Source of the DNA: Gigaspora rosea
Lineage: Eukaryota; Glomeromycota; Glomeromycetes; Diversisporales; Gigasporaceae
Reading direction: 5' to 3'
Length of the DNA: 64,000 nucleotides
Assembly (NCBI GenBank): GCA_003550325.1
Contig: QKWP01000043.1
Location: 612,856-676,855, forward strand
Part shown: positions 22,461-33,900 of the stretch, piece by piece
Position numbering within the stretch: the first letter of the stretch is position 1
Layout: each line of letters begins with the position of its first letter
Translations under genes and position numbers: made by a program
The notes under the pieces: generated by a model
The model's database searches: none
Seen by the model: only the letters and a program-made list of their open reading frames with translations
Told to the model about the DNA's origin: nothing

Positions 22461-22988
22461 AGATCCTGAAAAATGATGCTCCTGATTCTCTTTTTAACTA
22501 TATGGATATGTTAGCTATTTTTCTTCTGTTTGGGATTTTTATGTAGTAGGCGAACTTTTTTAGACCTTTGAGTTTAGGGAATTTGAGGACCAAGAGGTGA
22601 GTAGTTTATATGTTTGACAAATTAGGTACGAATTCAAATAACTAGTACTAGCCTAGAGACTTTGTCGCATGCATTGAAGTTTGAGTATATAACGCTAGAG
22701 CTTGGATAGCGAACCTTCTCCCATATGTTTTTTATAATATATTTTTTATCATATAGCAATAAAGTTATTTTTACTGCAATATAGCAGTTTACATACAAAC
22801 ATCGTAATCAGTAATGATTATGTGATTTTTTACCATTATTTATATCATCTGATTCAGAATTCGTCCATATTTAATTAACACTTTTGTGAAAAACAAACAT
22901 AATGAATATCGCTAATTTAATTCGAATTAGAATCCTGAACCTAATTTGATAATTGATCAATGATTAACCCAATTATTGATTGATTATA

Positions 22989-23330
22989 TGGAGTGCTCCG
23001 TATTAAAAGGTCCCATTTTTACATTTATCTCATTTTGAGATAATTGAGTTTAACCATTTGTTTTGATTTTCGGACTGATTCGGGATTAATTAAATTTCAC
23101 GATTTTGATTGGTTAAAGAAGGCAGGTGACTATCGGATAATCTCGTGACGTGTTGGCTCTACGCAGCCTCATGTAATTTTTCTTTTTAAATTATCTTGAT
23201 TTTTTATTATGCAAATCAACTTTTATTAATAATTGAAAAATATCAATTATGTCAAAATTTACATGAATTTAATAAAAACTCATTTTTCAAAAAATTGTAA
23301 AAATGGGCCCTTTTAATACGGAGCACTCCA
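22989..23330. mobile_element. MITE, TIR TGGAGTGCTCCGTATT, TATA flanks
   Basis: The 342-bp element has 30+ bp inverted termini (TGGAGTGCTCCGTATTAAAA / TTTTAATACGGAGCACTCCA), followed inward by CCCATTTTTAC / GTAAAAATGGG. TATA flanks both sides (22985-22988, 23331-23334), a TA-type duplication at least. It is nested in the large hAT element. Its terminal GGAGTGCTCC resembles the foldback at 13721-13837. Confidence 0.8.
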
Positions 23331-23797
23331 TATATGCTCGAACTTATAAAGTATATGCTTAATTGATTATACTTGATTAAAATACATAATAATTTTTAAT
23401 CAATCATTGAAAATTTTTTTTAATCAATCATTGATCAACGATTTTTTTGTTGAGTCAATTTACTATCTAAATATACCCAAAAATCTTGTTGTTTTTTGAA
23501 ATATGATGATTTTAAAAAGTCATGTAACTACTACACTTAAAATGTGGAGAGTCTATGAACCATACATGGTAATAAAATTATTTTGAGTTTTGGACATTTT
23601 ACTTAAACCCAAAAAATTTTTGATGCTTTTTTGAATAGACAAAACATAAATACATAAATTTTATTTGCTCTTCCTAGCATTTTTCAAAAATTAATTTTAG
23701 TAGTATGTATGCTATAATCATGTCCTTGTCATGTGATGTTTTATCTTATGAACATGTACCAAAATAATATTTTTTGATTTAGAAAATAATCAAACAA

Positions 23798-24089
23798 GGC
23801 TTTTGTACTAAGTTAACTTTTTAGTATTCTAATAAACTTGTTCTTCTGGTCTTTTCAGTTCTAATAGTGATAAGATTATTAAAATTGATAATAGAACTAG
23901 AAATATATTATTTTGAAATTTGGGCAATGTTATAAAAATTATATAATATAAAAATGTTACATAAACTTCATAAAGCTATTTCTTTGGTTCTACTAAGTTG
24001 ATTTTAATAATCTTATTAGCATTAAACTAAAAAGACCAAGAAAACAAGGTTTTTTAGAACTATAAAGAAGATTAATCTATTTTAAAAGC
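23798..24089. mobile_element. Inverted-repeat element, GGCTTTTGTACTAAGTTAA family (copy 3)
   Basis: The left end is well kept (GGCTTTTGTACTAAGTTAAC, then ACTTGTTCTTCTGGTC). The right end is decayed (GATTAATCTATTTTAAAAGC). The Harbinger-like element at 24093 starts immediately after it and may have inserted into the end. Confidence 0.65.
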
Positions 24090-24092
24090 TTA

Positions 24093-24513
24093 GGCCATAC
24101 AAAATAATTTTCTTGGTTTACATAACCTGGCCGGGTTCAAAAATTGAAAACTATAAATTTTTTTTTTAATTAGACAATAGAAATGAGGTCAGCAGGTCTA
24201 GACCCCTGGTGGAGTTGTACAATGATAGTACCAAATCAACCTTAACCAAATACAGTATTATATATCAATTTGCATGTGATAAATTTGGAAGAATCCGGTT
24301 TAATGTGTCAGAGATGAATTTTTCTTTGTTTTTATTTATTTCTGGGGGTCACAAATGAAATGTTTTATGTAACACTTTTATTAGGCATAGAATATGCAAC
24401 AATTTATTAATTGGATATTTTAAAAAAAATTTTTTTAAAAAAAAAAAACTGGGTAGCTAGGTCAAAAATTTTATTTTATGTTATGTAAACCAAGAAATTT
24501 ATTTTGTATGGCC
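24093..24513. mobile_element. Harbinger-like element, family 2 (copy 2)
   Basis: The 421-bp element is flanked by TTA (24090-24092, 24514-24516). The termini GGCCATACAAAATAATTTTC and AAATTTATTTTGTATGGCC are complementary, then CTTGGTTTACATAAC / GTTATGTAAACCAAG. A CCTGGCCGGGTTC block near the left resembles GACCCGGCCGGGTT in the copy at 8880-9343. Non-coding. Confidence 0.8.
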
Positions 24514-24583
24514 TTAGTTAAATTAATTTTTAATTTTTTTTAAAAAAAAGAAAACATGATCCAGAAGACTTTTAAACTAAGAT

Positions 24584-24792
24584 AATATAGTTATTGGATG
24601 TGAAGCATCCAATAACAATTATATTGTGATCTTACAGATCACGATATAATTGTTGCACATGACGAATAACAGAAAGTATCTGTGCTAGAATTTGATCAAG
24701 AGACAACTAGGCCCCAGGGGCCCAGTCATCTCCCGGTCAAATTCTAGCACAGATACGACAGTTATTGGTGTGTAGCATCCAATAACGGTATT
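24584..24792. repeat. Palindrome made of palindromes
   Basis: Each outer arm is itself a hairpin: GTTATTGGATGTGAAGCATC with CAATAAC at the left, and GTTATTGGTGTGTAGCATCC with AATAAC at the right. Between them are two further hairpins, AATTATATTGTGATC/GATCACGATATAATT and GTATCTGTGCTAGAATTTGA/TCAAATTCTAGCACAGATAC. Four stems in about 200 bp would fold into a cruciform or multi-stem RNA. No coding frame. Confidence 0.85.
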
Positions 24793-25122
24793 ATCTGTCA
24801 GATTATAGCGATCAGACATACAAAGTGAATAGAATTAATTATTAAAAAAAAAAAAGAAAATACATATATAATAAATGCGATCTATATTCAAATCAATTTT
24901 ATATGTATTTACTATAACAGATAACAAAAATATATGAAATTATATTATGTGGACAAGCAACAGTTAATATTTTTTTTTGAACTGGCAATCCTGCTTTTAT
25001 TGAAAAAGAACGTAAAAAAACTTTATGTAGTTTCAGTTACAAGTAATATACTAACTACAGGGCTGCTAACTAAGATTTTCTATATTTAATAAAAACTTAC
25101 TCGATACTGAAGTACCTAGATG

Positions 25123-25412
25123 CAGTGTTGTACATTTTTACTGTCACAGCCTTTTTTTGCCATGTCCCAACGTCCCAACGTCCCAACGTCCCAGCGTCCC
25201 AAGTGTCCCAACTATGTCCCAAGCCTTAATAATTAATAAATTAATTTAAAAAAAATATATAATTATATATTTTTTTAGATGCTAAACACATTTTTAAAAA
25301 AATTTAATTAGATTATCTTAATAAAATTTTAAGTAATTTCAATTTATAAAATTGTCCCAGAATGTCCCAAAATGTCCCAACGTATGTCCCAACTGTCCCA
25401 TGTACAACACTG
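25123..25412. mobile_element. hAT-type MITE, CAGTGTTGT family (copy 2)
   Basis: The 290-bp element starts CAGTGTTGTACAT and ends ATGTACAACACTG. A perfect 8-bp duplication CCTAGATG lies at 25115-25122 and 25413-25420. Tandem GTCCCAAC units crowd both ends, and here they point in the same direction at both ends rather than mirrored. The middle is AT-rich. Non-coding. Confidence 0.9.
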
Positions 25413-25479
25413 CCTAGATGTGACCTGCCATGACAACTAGTTCTTCTCTTACAGGTACCCGCAACCCACTGCAATTATT

Positions 25480-26290
25480 TTGTATTCACTGAATGGCTGC
25501 TATTAGCCTTGCCAAGACTGCCTTTTTCTTTAAATCCTTCTCATCTAGCTTCAATGGTGGAATGATTTTACTCATAATCCATTACAGAACTGAAAAAAAT
25601 GAAATAAAATAAAGTACAAAGGGAAGTATAAAAATAGGGAAGACTACAAAACCTAAACGAAATGCCAAATAAAACAGAACAAATTAAAAAAAAACAAGAT
25701 AAGAAAGACAAAGAAAAGACTTATCTTGACAAAATAAAATGAAATGTAAAGAAAGTAAAAATTATATAATACTATATAGAAATACTACTCTAGTATTATA
25801 TAAAGGAGATCTATCTAGAAAAAAACAAACCAAAAAGAAAGCACCTCATATTTATAGTTGTAAGAAATTTCTATGCGCAGTTCAAAACATCTCTGACACG
25901 CTATTCACTGTTTACATCGCAGCTAATGATCCACTCATGATGTTGACACCAAACCGGTAGGCGTTCCTGATTTGAAAGGAGTAAACACTGCCAATCTTTT
26001 GAAGGGAATAAACCAGAAAGCCCACTTTATAGCAAAAATTTCAAAAAAATCCAATGGGCAAGAGGGGAGTGTAAAAAGTACCAAAATAAAGGAATTTGTA
26101 GGAGTTACGCTGCATATAATAATATATCTCAAAACCCAGCTCCAGTATCTAAGCCTGCTACTTCTTTGCTCAATAGCACTAAAATTACAAACTGGGAGCA
26201 CCATCTATCAAGTATGTCCAAGAACATCCCAGGTTACTTCTTCCTGCGGTGTTTCAGTTCCCCAATAGATAGCCTCGAGTTCCAGACGCT
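25480..26290 (+). repeat. Dispersed ~0.8-kb repeat (copy A; copy B near 55600-57420)
   Basis: Blocks such as AGAAAGACAAAGAAAAG (near 25703), AAAAATTATATAATACT (near 25757) and AATCTTTTGAAGGGA with TAAAC (near 25993) recur in order at 57032, 57107 and 57322. Upstream, CAATGGTGGA (25552) pairs with 55686. The stretch is GC-richer than its flanks. Short frames exist but neither strand looks like a known protein. It is probably an old transposon-derived repeat. Confidence 0.6.
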
Positions 26291-26596
26291 ATTTAGTAGA
26301 GTTAGTTTTTGTTAAATGTCCAGTTTTTGTAGGTCGGCCTTTTGTATCAGAAAGAGTTAATTCGATATTTTTAACAAACGATAGTTAAGTAGTATAAATT
26401 ATTTATTATTATGATATAATTAATTATTATTTTTTTTTTAATTATTAAGAATTTAAATTTAAAAATTTAATTTATAGTGACAAAAGTTTAATTAAAAATA
26501 GATGACGTTTATGACGTAATTTTTCTGTCTATAAATACTTTAATTGATCTAAAATCAATTTCATTTCTCTCTCTCTCTGATTGTTTAGTAATAAAT

Positions 26597-26986
26597 ATGG
26601 ATATGACAAAAAATAAATACTACAAACCTACCAGTTCTAAAATCAATGAAATAATCAATAGCAAAGTTCCAGAAAACACCTAGAAGGCAACTGCAAAATG
26701 GGTTAATATTTTAGGAAACTGGTAGCACAATGTATATAACTACGGAATTGAAACAATTATAGATAAGGACCAGCTTGAAAATGAAATAACTAAATTTATT
26801 CTTGGAATTCGACAAGTCAACACGAATAAGAAATATGCGCTATCATCTTTAATCACAATTGGTAGACAACAGAATATTCGCAAAGCTTCTTGTAAAGATG
26901 AAGAAGGTAATTTGCCTAAGGATACTGCTAGTGTATCAATTGTTAAAAACTACTATATAACTGCAATGCATGTTAATATCAATTAA
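26597..26986 (+). pseudogene. ZMYM2/QRICH1-like (crypton-derived) N-terminal fragment
   Basis: Reading from ATG 26597 in one frame gives about 127 residues interrupted by two TAG codons (26687-26689, 26729-26731). The text around them has a recombinase-like N-terminal pattern: KATAKWVNILGNW, then YGIETIIDKDQLENEITKFI and KKYALSSLITIGR. This resembles the DUF3504/ZMYM2/QRICH1 family, thought to derive from crypton tyrosine recombinases and abundant in these fungi. The C-terminal catalytic part is missing, so the copy is dead. The family call rests on recalled motifs; I rate it moderate. Confidence 0.45.
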
Positions 26987-27104
26987 ATATATATCGATAG
27001 TAGTTGCATTGTTATTAAAAAATATTGTAATTAATCAATAATGATAATATGTAAAATATAAAAAAATAAATCAAATGCTTTAAATTTAAAATGCTTTTGA
27101 TGAA

Positions 27105-27185
27105 TAACTAAAATAAACTATCATTTTTTGCTGAATAACCAAAATAAGCTATAGAGCTTTGCCAAATAACCAAATTAACTTTTTT
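27105..27185 (+). repeat. Short tandem, ~40-bp unit
   Basis: TGAATAACTAAAATAAACTA, TGAATAACCAAAATAAGCTA and AAATAACCAAATTAAC follow one another with small spacers. It is a minor degenerate tandem with no coding meaning. Confidence 0.5.
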
Positions 27186-27511
27186 TTATCAAAAAACCTA
27201 AGTTATTTGACAGTCAGATCATAGTAATCTGATGGATAACATTTTATATAATACTAACCTCTCTAAATGCATATAGCCAATCAAATATTAGTATTTAAGA
27301 TAGGTTATACAGTTTTTAGTAGAAGTTATACAAACTTGATGATCTAATTTTTAAAGCTACAATTTAATTGGCTTTTATTAAATACAAATCTCTATTGTAG
27401 ACTTGTCTCTATGAGTTGCATTTCTGGAGGTTTGACTATATTTTTGTTCTAAAATTAGTTTGCACAAGTGTAATTTTAATCAATAAATAAAGCATTTTTA
27501 TTTTAAAGATA

Positions 27512-27860
27512 GGGTGAACATAGATCATTTTTAATAATGATCATGCTGTAATTATATGAAATTAGATAACTGACCAATTAGAATTGTAAACAACAATGAT
27601 TCAACCAATCAGAATTAGCAATTTTTGTATGACCTAAAGAAATTTAGAGTTATCTAAGTTTTTTTTACCAATATACAAAGATAGATTTTTTTAAATAATA
27701 TAGGTTTTACTCTAACAAATAAAAACTTCAAATTATATATCACAAATTTTTGAAAAATACTGGCTATATTTTGAAAAGTTTTATTAGAAGCATATTTTTG
27801 CTTTCTATATAAAATTTTTTTGTACCCTATAAATTATATAAAATTGATTTATGTTCACCC
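27512..27860. mobile_element. TA-flanked MITE, TIR GGGTGAACATA
   Basis: The 349-bp element lies between TA dinucleotides (27510-27511, 27861-27862). The termini GGGTGAACATAGATCA and TGATTTATGTTCACCC are complementary bar two bases. Non-coding and Tc1/mariner-like by its duplication. Confidence 0.7.
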
Positions 27861-28079
27861 TATCCTTAAAGTAAACATTCTATTTTGATATAATATAAAC
27901 AAAACTAAATATAATTAAAGCAGTATAGTATTTCTTTTTTTTAAAGTAAACTTCTTTTTGCTAAAAACAAAAAGCAATATATTTTGCTTTTAAACTAAAT
28001 ATTTAGTAACAAATATTGTACACCTTTTTTAATATAGTAACAAAGATAATATATTTTCTTTAATATAGTAACAAAAGTA

Positions 28080-28860
28080 TGGGTGTGGCGACTTAGAGAA
28101 GTTGCCAGGTTGTCACCCCCCAAGCGACAGGTCAAAAGTTCGAATCTCACTGGCGACGTTTTGAAAAATAGGCCTGTGTTATGGTGACTGTGGCTCAAGA
28201 TCGGTTGGGTAAAAATACCTGTAATCTTGGTTACACCATTTTGAATGGAAGCTTCCGAGTAAATTGGTGTATTGTTATACTAACAAATCCAGGAAACTGG
28301 AAAAACAAAAACCCCTTGGCAAATCCCAAGTAAGGAGGTAGACGGACGGCTACAACGGTACTACCGGAAGAAGTGGGTGCCGGGCCAGATGACAAACCTT
28401 ACGAAGGTTGTAGTAGGCGATATCAGCGGTTCACGGAAATCTGGACTGCGAGTATATGGGTAAAGCCGTTGTGTCGATCGCCGAAAGAATTCATACGATT
28501 AATTGTGTGGGACATGTATCATTCTGGTAAAATTCTATGTCAAACTGGTTTGTTTGGCATAGTGCAGCAGGTTGTACCTGGGAATTCACCCAAAAGAGGT
28601 GTCATGCCGGGTAATGTCGGAGGTTAAGTATTAGGAGATTGATGGGCTTAGCGGATAATCAGAGGATTTAAATTAGGCAATTTCCGTAGTTGGGTTGCAG
28701 GTATAGCAGCTAGTGTGGAACCTTAGGGCGGACAAATTAAATTAGACACCAAAAGTGTACGTGTGGCTAGTTGTATTCTCGTTACTACTGTATAAGTATG
28801 TCATATCTTAAAAATCCTAATAAACACTTGTCGACGAGACTGCCTAAGTTTAAAAAAAAA
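28080..28860 (+). mobile_element. SINE-like retroposon, full length (copy 1)
   Basis: A 781-bp unit is bounded by the same 18-mer, AATATAGTAACAAAAGTA, at 28062-28079 and 28861-28878. It ends in an A-run at 28852-28860. These are the marks of target-primed retroposition. The first 70 bases look tRNA-derived: TGGCGACTTAGAGAAG fits a loose A box, and AGTTCGAATCTCA about 60 bases in fits a polymerase III B box. Conserved body blocks (AAGATCGGTTGGGT, ATGGCTAG-type, TCCGTAGTTGGGTTG) match the reverse-strand copy at 50335-51044 from head to tail. At 700-780 bp it is long for a SINE. No transposition protein is encoded; it presumably borrows a LINE reverse transcriptase. Frames inside are incidental. 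Confidence 0.82.
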
Positions 28861-28878
28861 AATATAGTAACAAAAGTA

Positions 28879-30362
28879 GCATATTAACAAAAGATATATA
28901 TTTTAATTTATTTAAAAGTTTTTTTTTAAAAAAAAAAGAGAAAAAATACTAACAAATAAACTCAAATTTCTTACAAAAACTGATTAATTCAAATTTGAAT
29001 TCAACAAGTAATAAAATTGCACTTTTATTACCAAATAATACAAAAAACTATAAAAAAATTTATATACAACTAACCAAGTATCTATAAAAGATTGCTTTTG
29101 GGAAACTAACAATAAAAATAACAAATTCCAATTATATAAACAAATATTTGGTATTTAAATCTCAATATTAACTATTAATTAGTATTTTGAAACTTTTTAC
29201 TTTTAGAATTTTCTTTAATTTGCTAATATAAACTTCAAAAAAATTAACTCTTATAATTTAAATAGCAAATATAAAGTTGATAATCTAAAAAAAATTTTTA
29301 AATAAATAGTTATCAACTAACAATTATTTTTATTAACTGAAAATATTGAATTTAATAATTTTTTATAAGAACTTAACTCTTATTTAGACTTTTGTATTAT
29401 TAAATATTTTCAACCTAAGTTAGTTAGGAATATATTAAAAATAAAAATAAAACAAAAATTTTTTAAATACAATTCAATTATAATATTGGATAGTTAAACA
29501 TTATATAATTAATAGCTATATTGGTATAACTATATACTAAGTAGATCTCAAATAGAAACTATATTGAATTTTGCTTAATATTATTCTATTTAATAAAGCC
29601 TATACTACAACCAACCAAGCTATTGCTATAATTAAATTATTAAAAAAAATAATATTAGTTAAAAACTTTTATTCTCATCACAATGCTACCAATATAATTA
29701 TAATAGAACATGTTTTAAAAATAAAATAAATATTACAGATAATACTAACATTGGATAATGCTAAAATCCACATAAACATATAATAATTTTTTGTATAAAT
29801 AAACCTAAGGTGCATCATAAAAAATTTTTACTATTATGATAACTTGCTAGATACCAAATCTCTCATATATTTGACACACTCTCATTTTTTACCTTTTTTT
29901 TTTTGGGTAAATTTATTTGTTGCATGGGGGCGACAAATTTTATATGTCACTTATATAAATCACGTAATTATATAAATTTGGTGTAACAACGTATTACTAA
30001 TTTTCTAATTTTACGTATTACTTATTTATATAAACTCAATTAATTAACCAATGCTAATTTTACACATTTAAACTCACGAACGAACCAAATGCAATTAAAT
30101 GATGTGTTTTAAATAGCTCGAGAAGATAAAGTTTGATGAAAATTAAACAGTTCATTTTAGATATCTCGACTGCTAAATGCTATATATAAGAACCAAATGC
30201 AAAAAAGAAATTTAAGAAATAATTGACTACTATATATATAATCAACACAAATAGGATAAAATTAAATAAGCTTAATCTTAAATCCTTCGATCGTCATCTG
30301 TTGCCATTAATACTCAATCAAAATACCTCAGATAATACAGAAATATTATCTTATAGCACATA
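28879..30362. other. AT-rich intergenic, no gene recognised
   Basis: Very AT-rich sequence with A/T runs and no sustained frame. I found no element boundary here. Confidence 0.5.
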
Positions 30363-30365
30363 TAA

Positions 30366-30471
30366 GGCCACGCAAAGTTAATTTTTCGTTTTGCATAATC
30401 TGTGTTTCAAAATTCCGGTGTGCGGTCAGATTTTTTTATTTATTTTTTAAAAGAAATAACTTTGTGTGGCC
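30366..30471. mobile_element. Harbinger-like MITE, family 2 (copy 3, minimal)
   Basis: Only 106 bp, with TAA on both sides (30363-30365, 30472-30474). GGCCACGCAAAGTTAATTTT (left) faces AAATAACTTTGTGTGGCC (right). It is the shortest member of the family and lies 17 bp from the next copy. Confidence 0.75.
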
Positions 30472-30488
30472 TAAATTAAATCATCTAA

Positions 30489-30657
30489 GGTTATGCAAAG
30501 TTGATTCTTCGGTTTGCATAACATGAATCCATTTTTTTATTGGACTATTGGGTAATTCTGGACAATTAAGGTCATCATCGGGTGACACCAGAGAAAAAAA
30601 TTTTAGAAAAATTGGGTCAGCGGGTTATGCAAAACGAAAAATTAACTTTGCGTGTTC
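30489..30657. mobile_element. Harbinger-like MITE, family 2 (copy 4)
   Basis: 169 bp between TAA trinucleotides (30486-30488, 30658-30660). GGTTATGCAAAGTTGATTCT pairs with AAAATTAACTTTGCGTG, and GGTTTGCATAAC pairs with GTTATGCAAAAC. Its close neighbour at 30366 suggests tandem or repeated insertion near one site. Confidence 0.75.
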
Positions 30658-30945
30658 TAAGAATTGTCCGTAAAGAAGAAGAAAAAAAAAAAGAAAAAAA
30701 AAAAGACATCAGTTAATTTCGTGTGAACTAGCCATCTTATGAAATTTCTCACACTTAACTATACTGTACGTACGTATAAATGCTCGAATAAGTGACAACT
30801 ATTATCAGTCTAAAATGCTATAACAATACCATCTTTAATTTTAACTTCACTACTTATTGTAATTCTAAATAGAAAGACCACAATATAACAACCTATTTAC
30901 TACAAGCTATATACAGTATTTTCTTTTAATATAGCATTGGTTTCC

Positions 30946-33900
30946 CTATCTAGTATTGGGGCATTTAGGAGCATGATGTCCTGTTTTATGACATAAACGG
31001 CATTTACGTGCACCAATATCATCAGTTTTTTTCTCTTCAATATCAATATCAGCCCAATGCATTTTTTTAGAACTTGCTTTGCTACTTTCTTCATTAAAAG
31101 CTTTCAAACATTTAGTAGCTTGTCTACCCTTGCCCTGACGTATTACTGGGTCTTTAATATCATCAACGTTATACACGCGACTGTCAATTAATCTCACACT
31201 TGATGTCTGGTCTCGAATAACTGTTATTTGACTTTCAGCTTCTCATTTTTTTTCTTTTTCAGAGATATAAGACAGAATAAGTTCGTTCAAAGGCTTTTGA
31301 TCATCATCCTCCATCGAATAGTTTAGTGCCTTCTTAAAATTAACTATAAGCCTACCATATTCTGCTTTTTTTTGTACACGACATCGAATTTCAGCTTCTT
31401 GAATGTTATTATAATGTCTAGGAAAAACTTTTTGCATACTCCCACCATCCTGAACATTTTTGGATGGTACTCCAATAAAGGGCTCTTTAGAAACGGCATC
31501 AAGGCATTTCCATAAATCATCTTGAAACCACCTTGTCGGCATTAACATCACGTGAAATAGCGTATTTGAATTTTCTACCATCAACTTAAAATAATGCCGG
31601 CAAATAATTCCACGCAACACCAAAAGCAAACATGTACACAAATGTGTACCATCATCAAGTAGAATAATATGTTGATATGAATTTTCTGATATATATAGAA
31701 TAATTCTCCAAACTTCCTTAATTGTACTCACTGGAATGGAATTTATTAATGCCTTCAGATATGTCTGATGAAAATCATAGTAATCTTCAATCGCTTCTAC
31801 GTTTTGATCCATATCCTAAAAAAATATATGTGATTAAGCAAGTTTTGTTAACTAATTGCATTAATTAAAACATATTAAAAAACACTAATATAACGGTGTA
31901 TAAAATTAAGCCCAACAAAATCTAAAATATATGTGACAATGCATTCTACGATTTTACCATTTGATTTTCATTAAATTCACTAATATCCTCATTATACTCT
32001 ATTTGATCCTAAAAAAAAATTAAATAAATATTAGAATCATCTAACAATCTTATTTATTGCAAATGAACTCCAGGCATAAGATAGCTATGCCCTATACATA
32101 CCAGGTAGTCTTCATTAAATTCAACGGCTATATCGAATTCTATTTTTTTACAATGATAGAGTACTGATTCACACATCTGGTTATAAAGTTCTTTAGTAAT
32201 CTGCAACGATAAATAGCTGTGAATTTGGGTTTTAACATTATTAAAAAAACGTTCTATAATAAAGGGCTGGTGATATGTTAATGTTTTATGCTTCCAAGAC
32301 ATAAAATACATGTTTAAGACTTCCTTTTGCATCCGGGAATCAATAGCTTCAACAACATCAGTCATACTTGAGCTGGATGAAACTTCTTTATGAACAAGTG
32401 CATTAATTGATTCAACGCGTTGCGTTGATTGCATCCCAGCAGTAAATATTCTGTTAACAAATGAACAAGCCCACGATTGTCGAGTTGAGTAAATAGGACT
32501 TTGCAGATAGGCAGATGCATCAAAATATTTTTCCAATATCGATTGAAATTGTTGCTCAAAAACATCAACACTTAATGAATTCTGAGCTTTCCAAAACTCA
32601 CGGATAAACTCCTTATATTTTATGTTACCAAGTTTTGACTTAAGATTTTTTTGCAAATTCTGAGACAAATGCCAAATGCAGTGTACATGATATGCATTTG
32701 GATATACAATTTTACGTGCTGTGTCCATCGCAGGGTCCATATCAGTAATAATTACTTGCGGTTCAGCACCAGTTGCATCTAGCGTTTGTTGTAAAACCCA
32801 CTCATAACTTTCTTGAGTTTCATCATTTAAGAATGCTTGTGCGCCCAAACGCAATTTACCTTTATTATCAACAAAAATAAATAATGATAGGGGATAGTTG
32901 TATTTGTTTGTCCTTGAAGTATTATTGTGTAGGACTATATCAGAATAGCGGGACCACAATAAAATTTGGTTTTGTATTATCCAAAATATGCCACATAACC
33001 GATCGCTATTTACATTAATTAGCGGCTGAACAAACATTGCAGGCTCCTCTTTTTGCTGATTCAAAAGAAATTTTATTAACTGGGAAGCATCTGATCCATA
33101 AATTTTTTTTTCATGTTTAATCTTTTGAATTGCATTAGAAAGATCCTAAGTAAGAAATAATTGATTTGAAAATAATAGTTGGAGCAAGTTCCTTATGGTA
33201 TATGCATCACAATGGCCATATACTACCGCGTGCTCTATTTCAGCCATTATATTTTCGTCAAACTGTCTGAATGCCGGTGCAAATCTCTTATTATCAACAT
33301 TAATTGTGTGATTATGATCCAGATGAATTAAGGTAATGTGCACGTAATTGGTACATTCAGAATTACTTAGATTAACATGCCATTTACAATTAGTCTTTTT
33401 GGAGCCTTTATTACGCTGTTGACCAATGGGTTTAGTCTTATTGGGCTTATATTTACCTGCCCTTTCACAAGTTAGTGTCCGTTTTTTAATTGCATGATTT
33501 CTATAATATTCAACTCTGTAGCGCTTTATTACAAATCCATTTTGCCTTCCAAATTCTTTCAAATAATATTCGGCAATGTCCCACAATTTAAACCGAGTTC
33601 CAACACATAGTTTTATAGGAGAAGTTATCAAAGGATAGCTTGCAGGATCCAGCTCTTCAAGTTCTGACCCAAGAATAGGCCCCATAGGAAAATTTTCAAT
33701 ACTTTCAATTTCATTTGTGCCAGTGAATTCTATATTTGTATAATAAAGTATTAGAAAGTCCTTATAATTAAAGTATAATTAACGATCGTTAATTTACCTA
33801 AATTATTCTCTTCGATCTCAAATTGCTCTTCGAATTCTTCAGTTTCATCTACAACATACTTTTCTTCGATTTCTTCAGATTCATCTACTATCATAAAATC

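Larger units (their letters stand above)
21106..23465. mobile_element. Large non-autonomous hAT element carrying nested repeats
   Basis: The termini TAGTGAATTGACTC and GAGTCAATTTACTA face each other over 2,360 bp. The flanks CCTAAATG (21098-21105) and TCTAAATA (23466-23473) match at 6 of 8, both differences being transitions. ATCAATGATCGA / TCAATCATTGA motifs fill both subterminal zones, as expected of hAT ends. No transposase is visible. The interior instead holds a palindrome, a direct repeat, a tandem array and a second MITE, listed separately. Confidence 0.7.

Noticed and set aside
25739-26268. Frames of 73-98 codons in the dispersed repeat
   Set aside because: The equivalent positions in the second repeat copy (57032-57420) do not keep these frames, so they are probably not genes.
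28080-28155. A functional tRNA gene
   Set aside because: The B-box is good but the A-box and acceptor stem do not fit a standard cloverleaf by eye; the copy at 51044 has a changed B-box. Treated as a tRNA-derived SINE head.
28373-28627. 84-codon plus-strand frame
   Set aside because: It is inside the SINE-like element and is not conserved as a frame in the copy at 50335-51044.
32362-32571. 69-codon minus-strand frame inside the MULE
   Set aside because: It is a shadow in another frame of the transposase exon 32102-33729.
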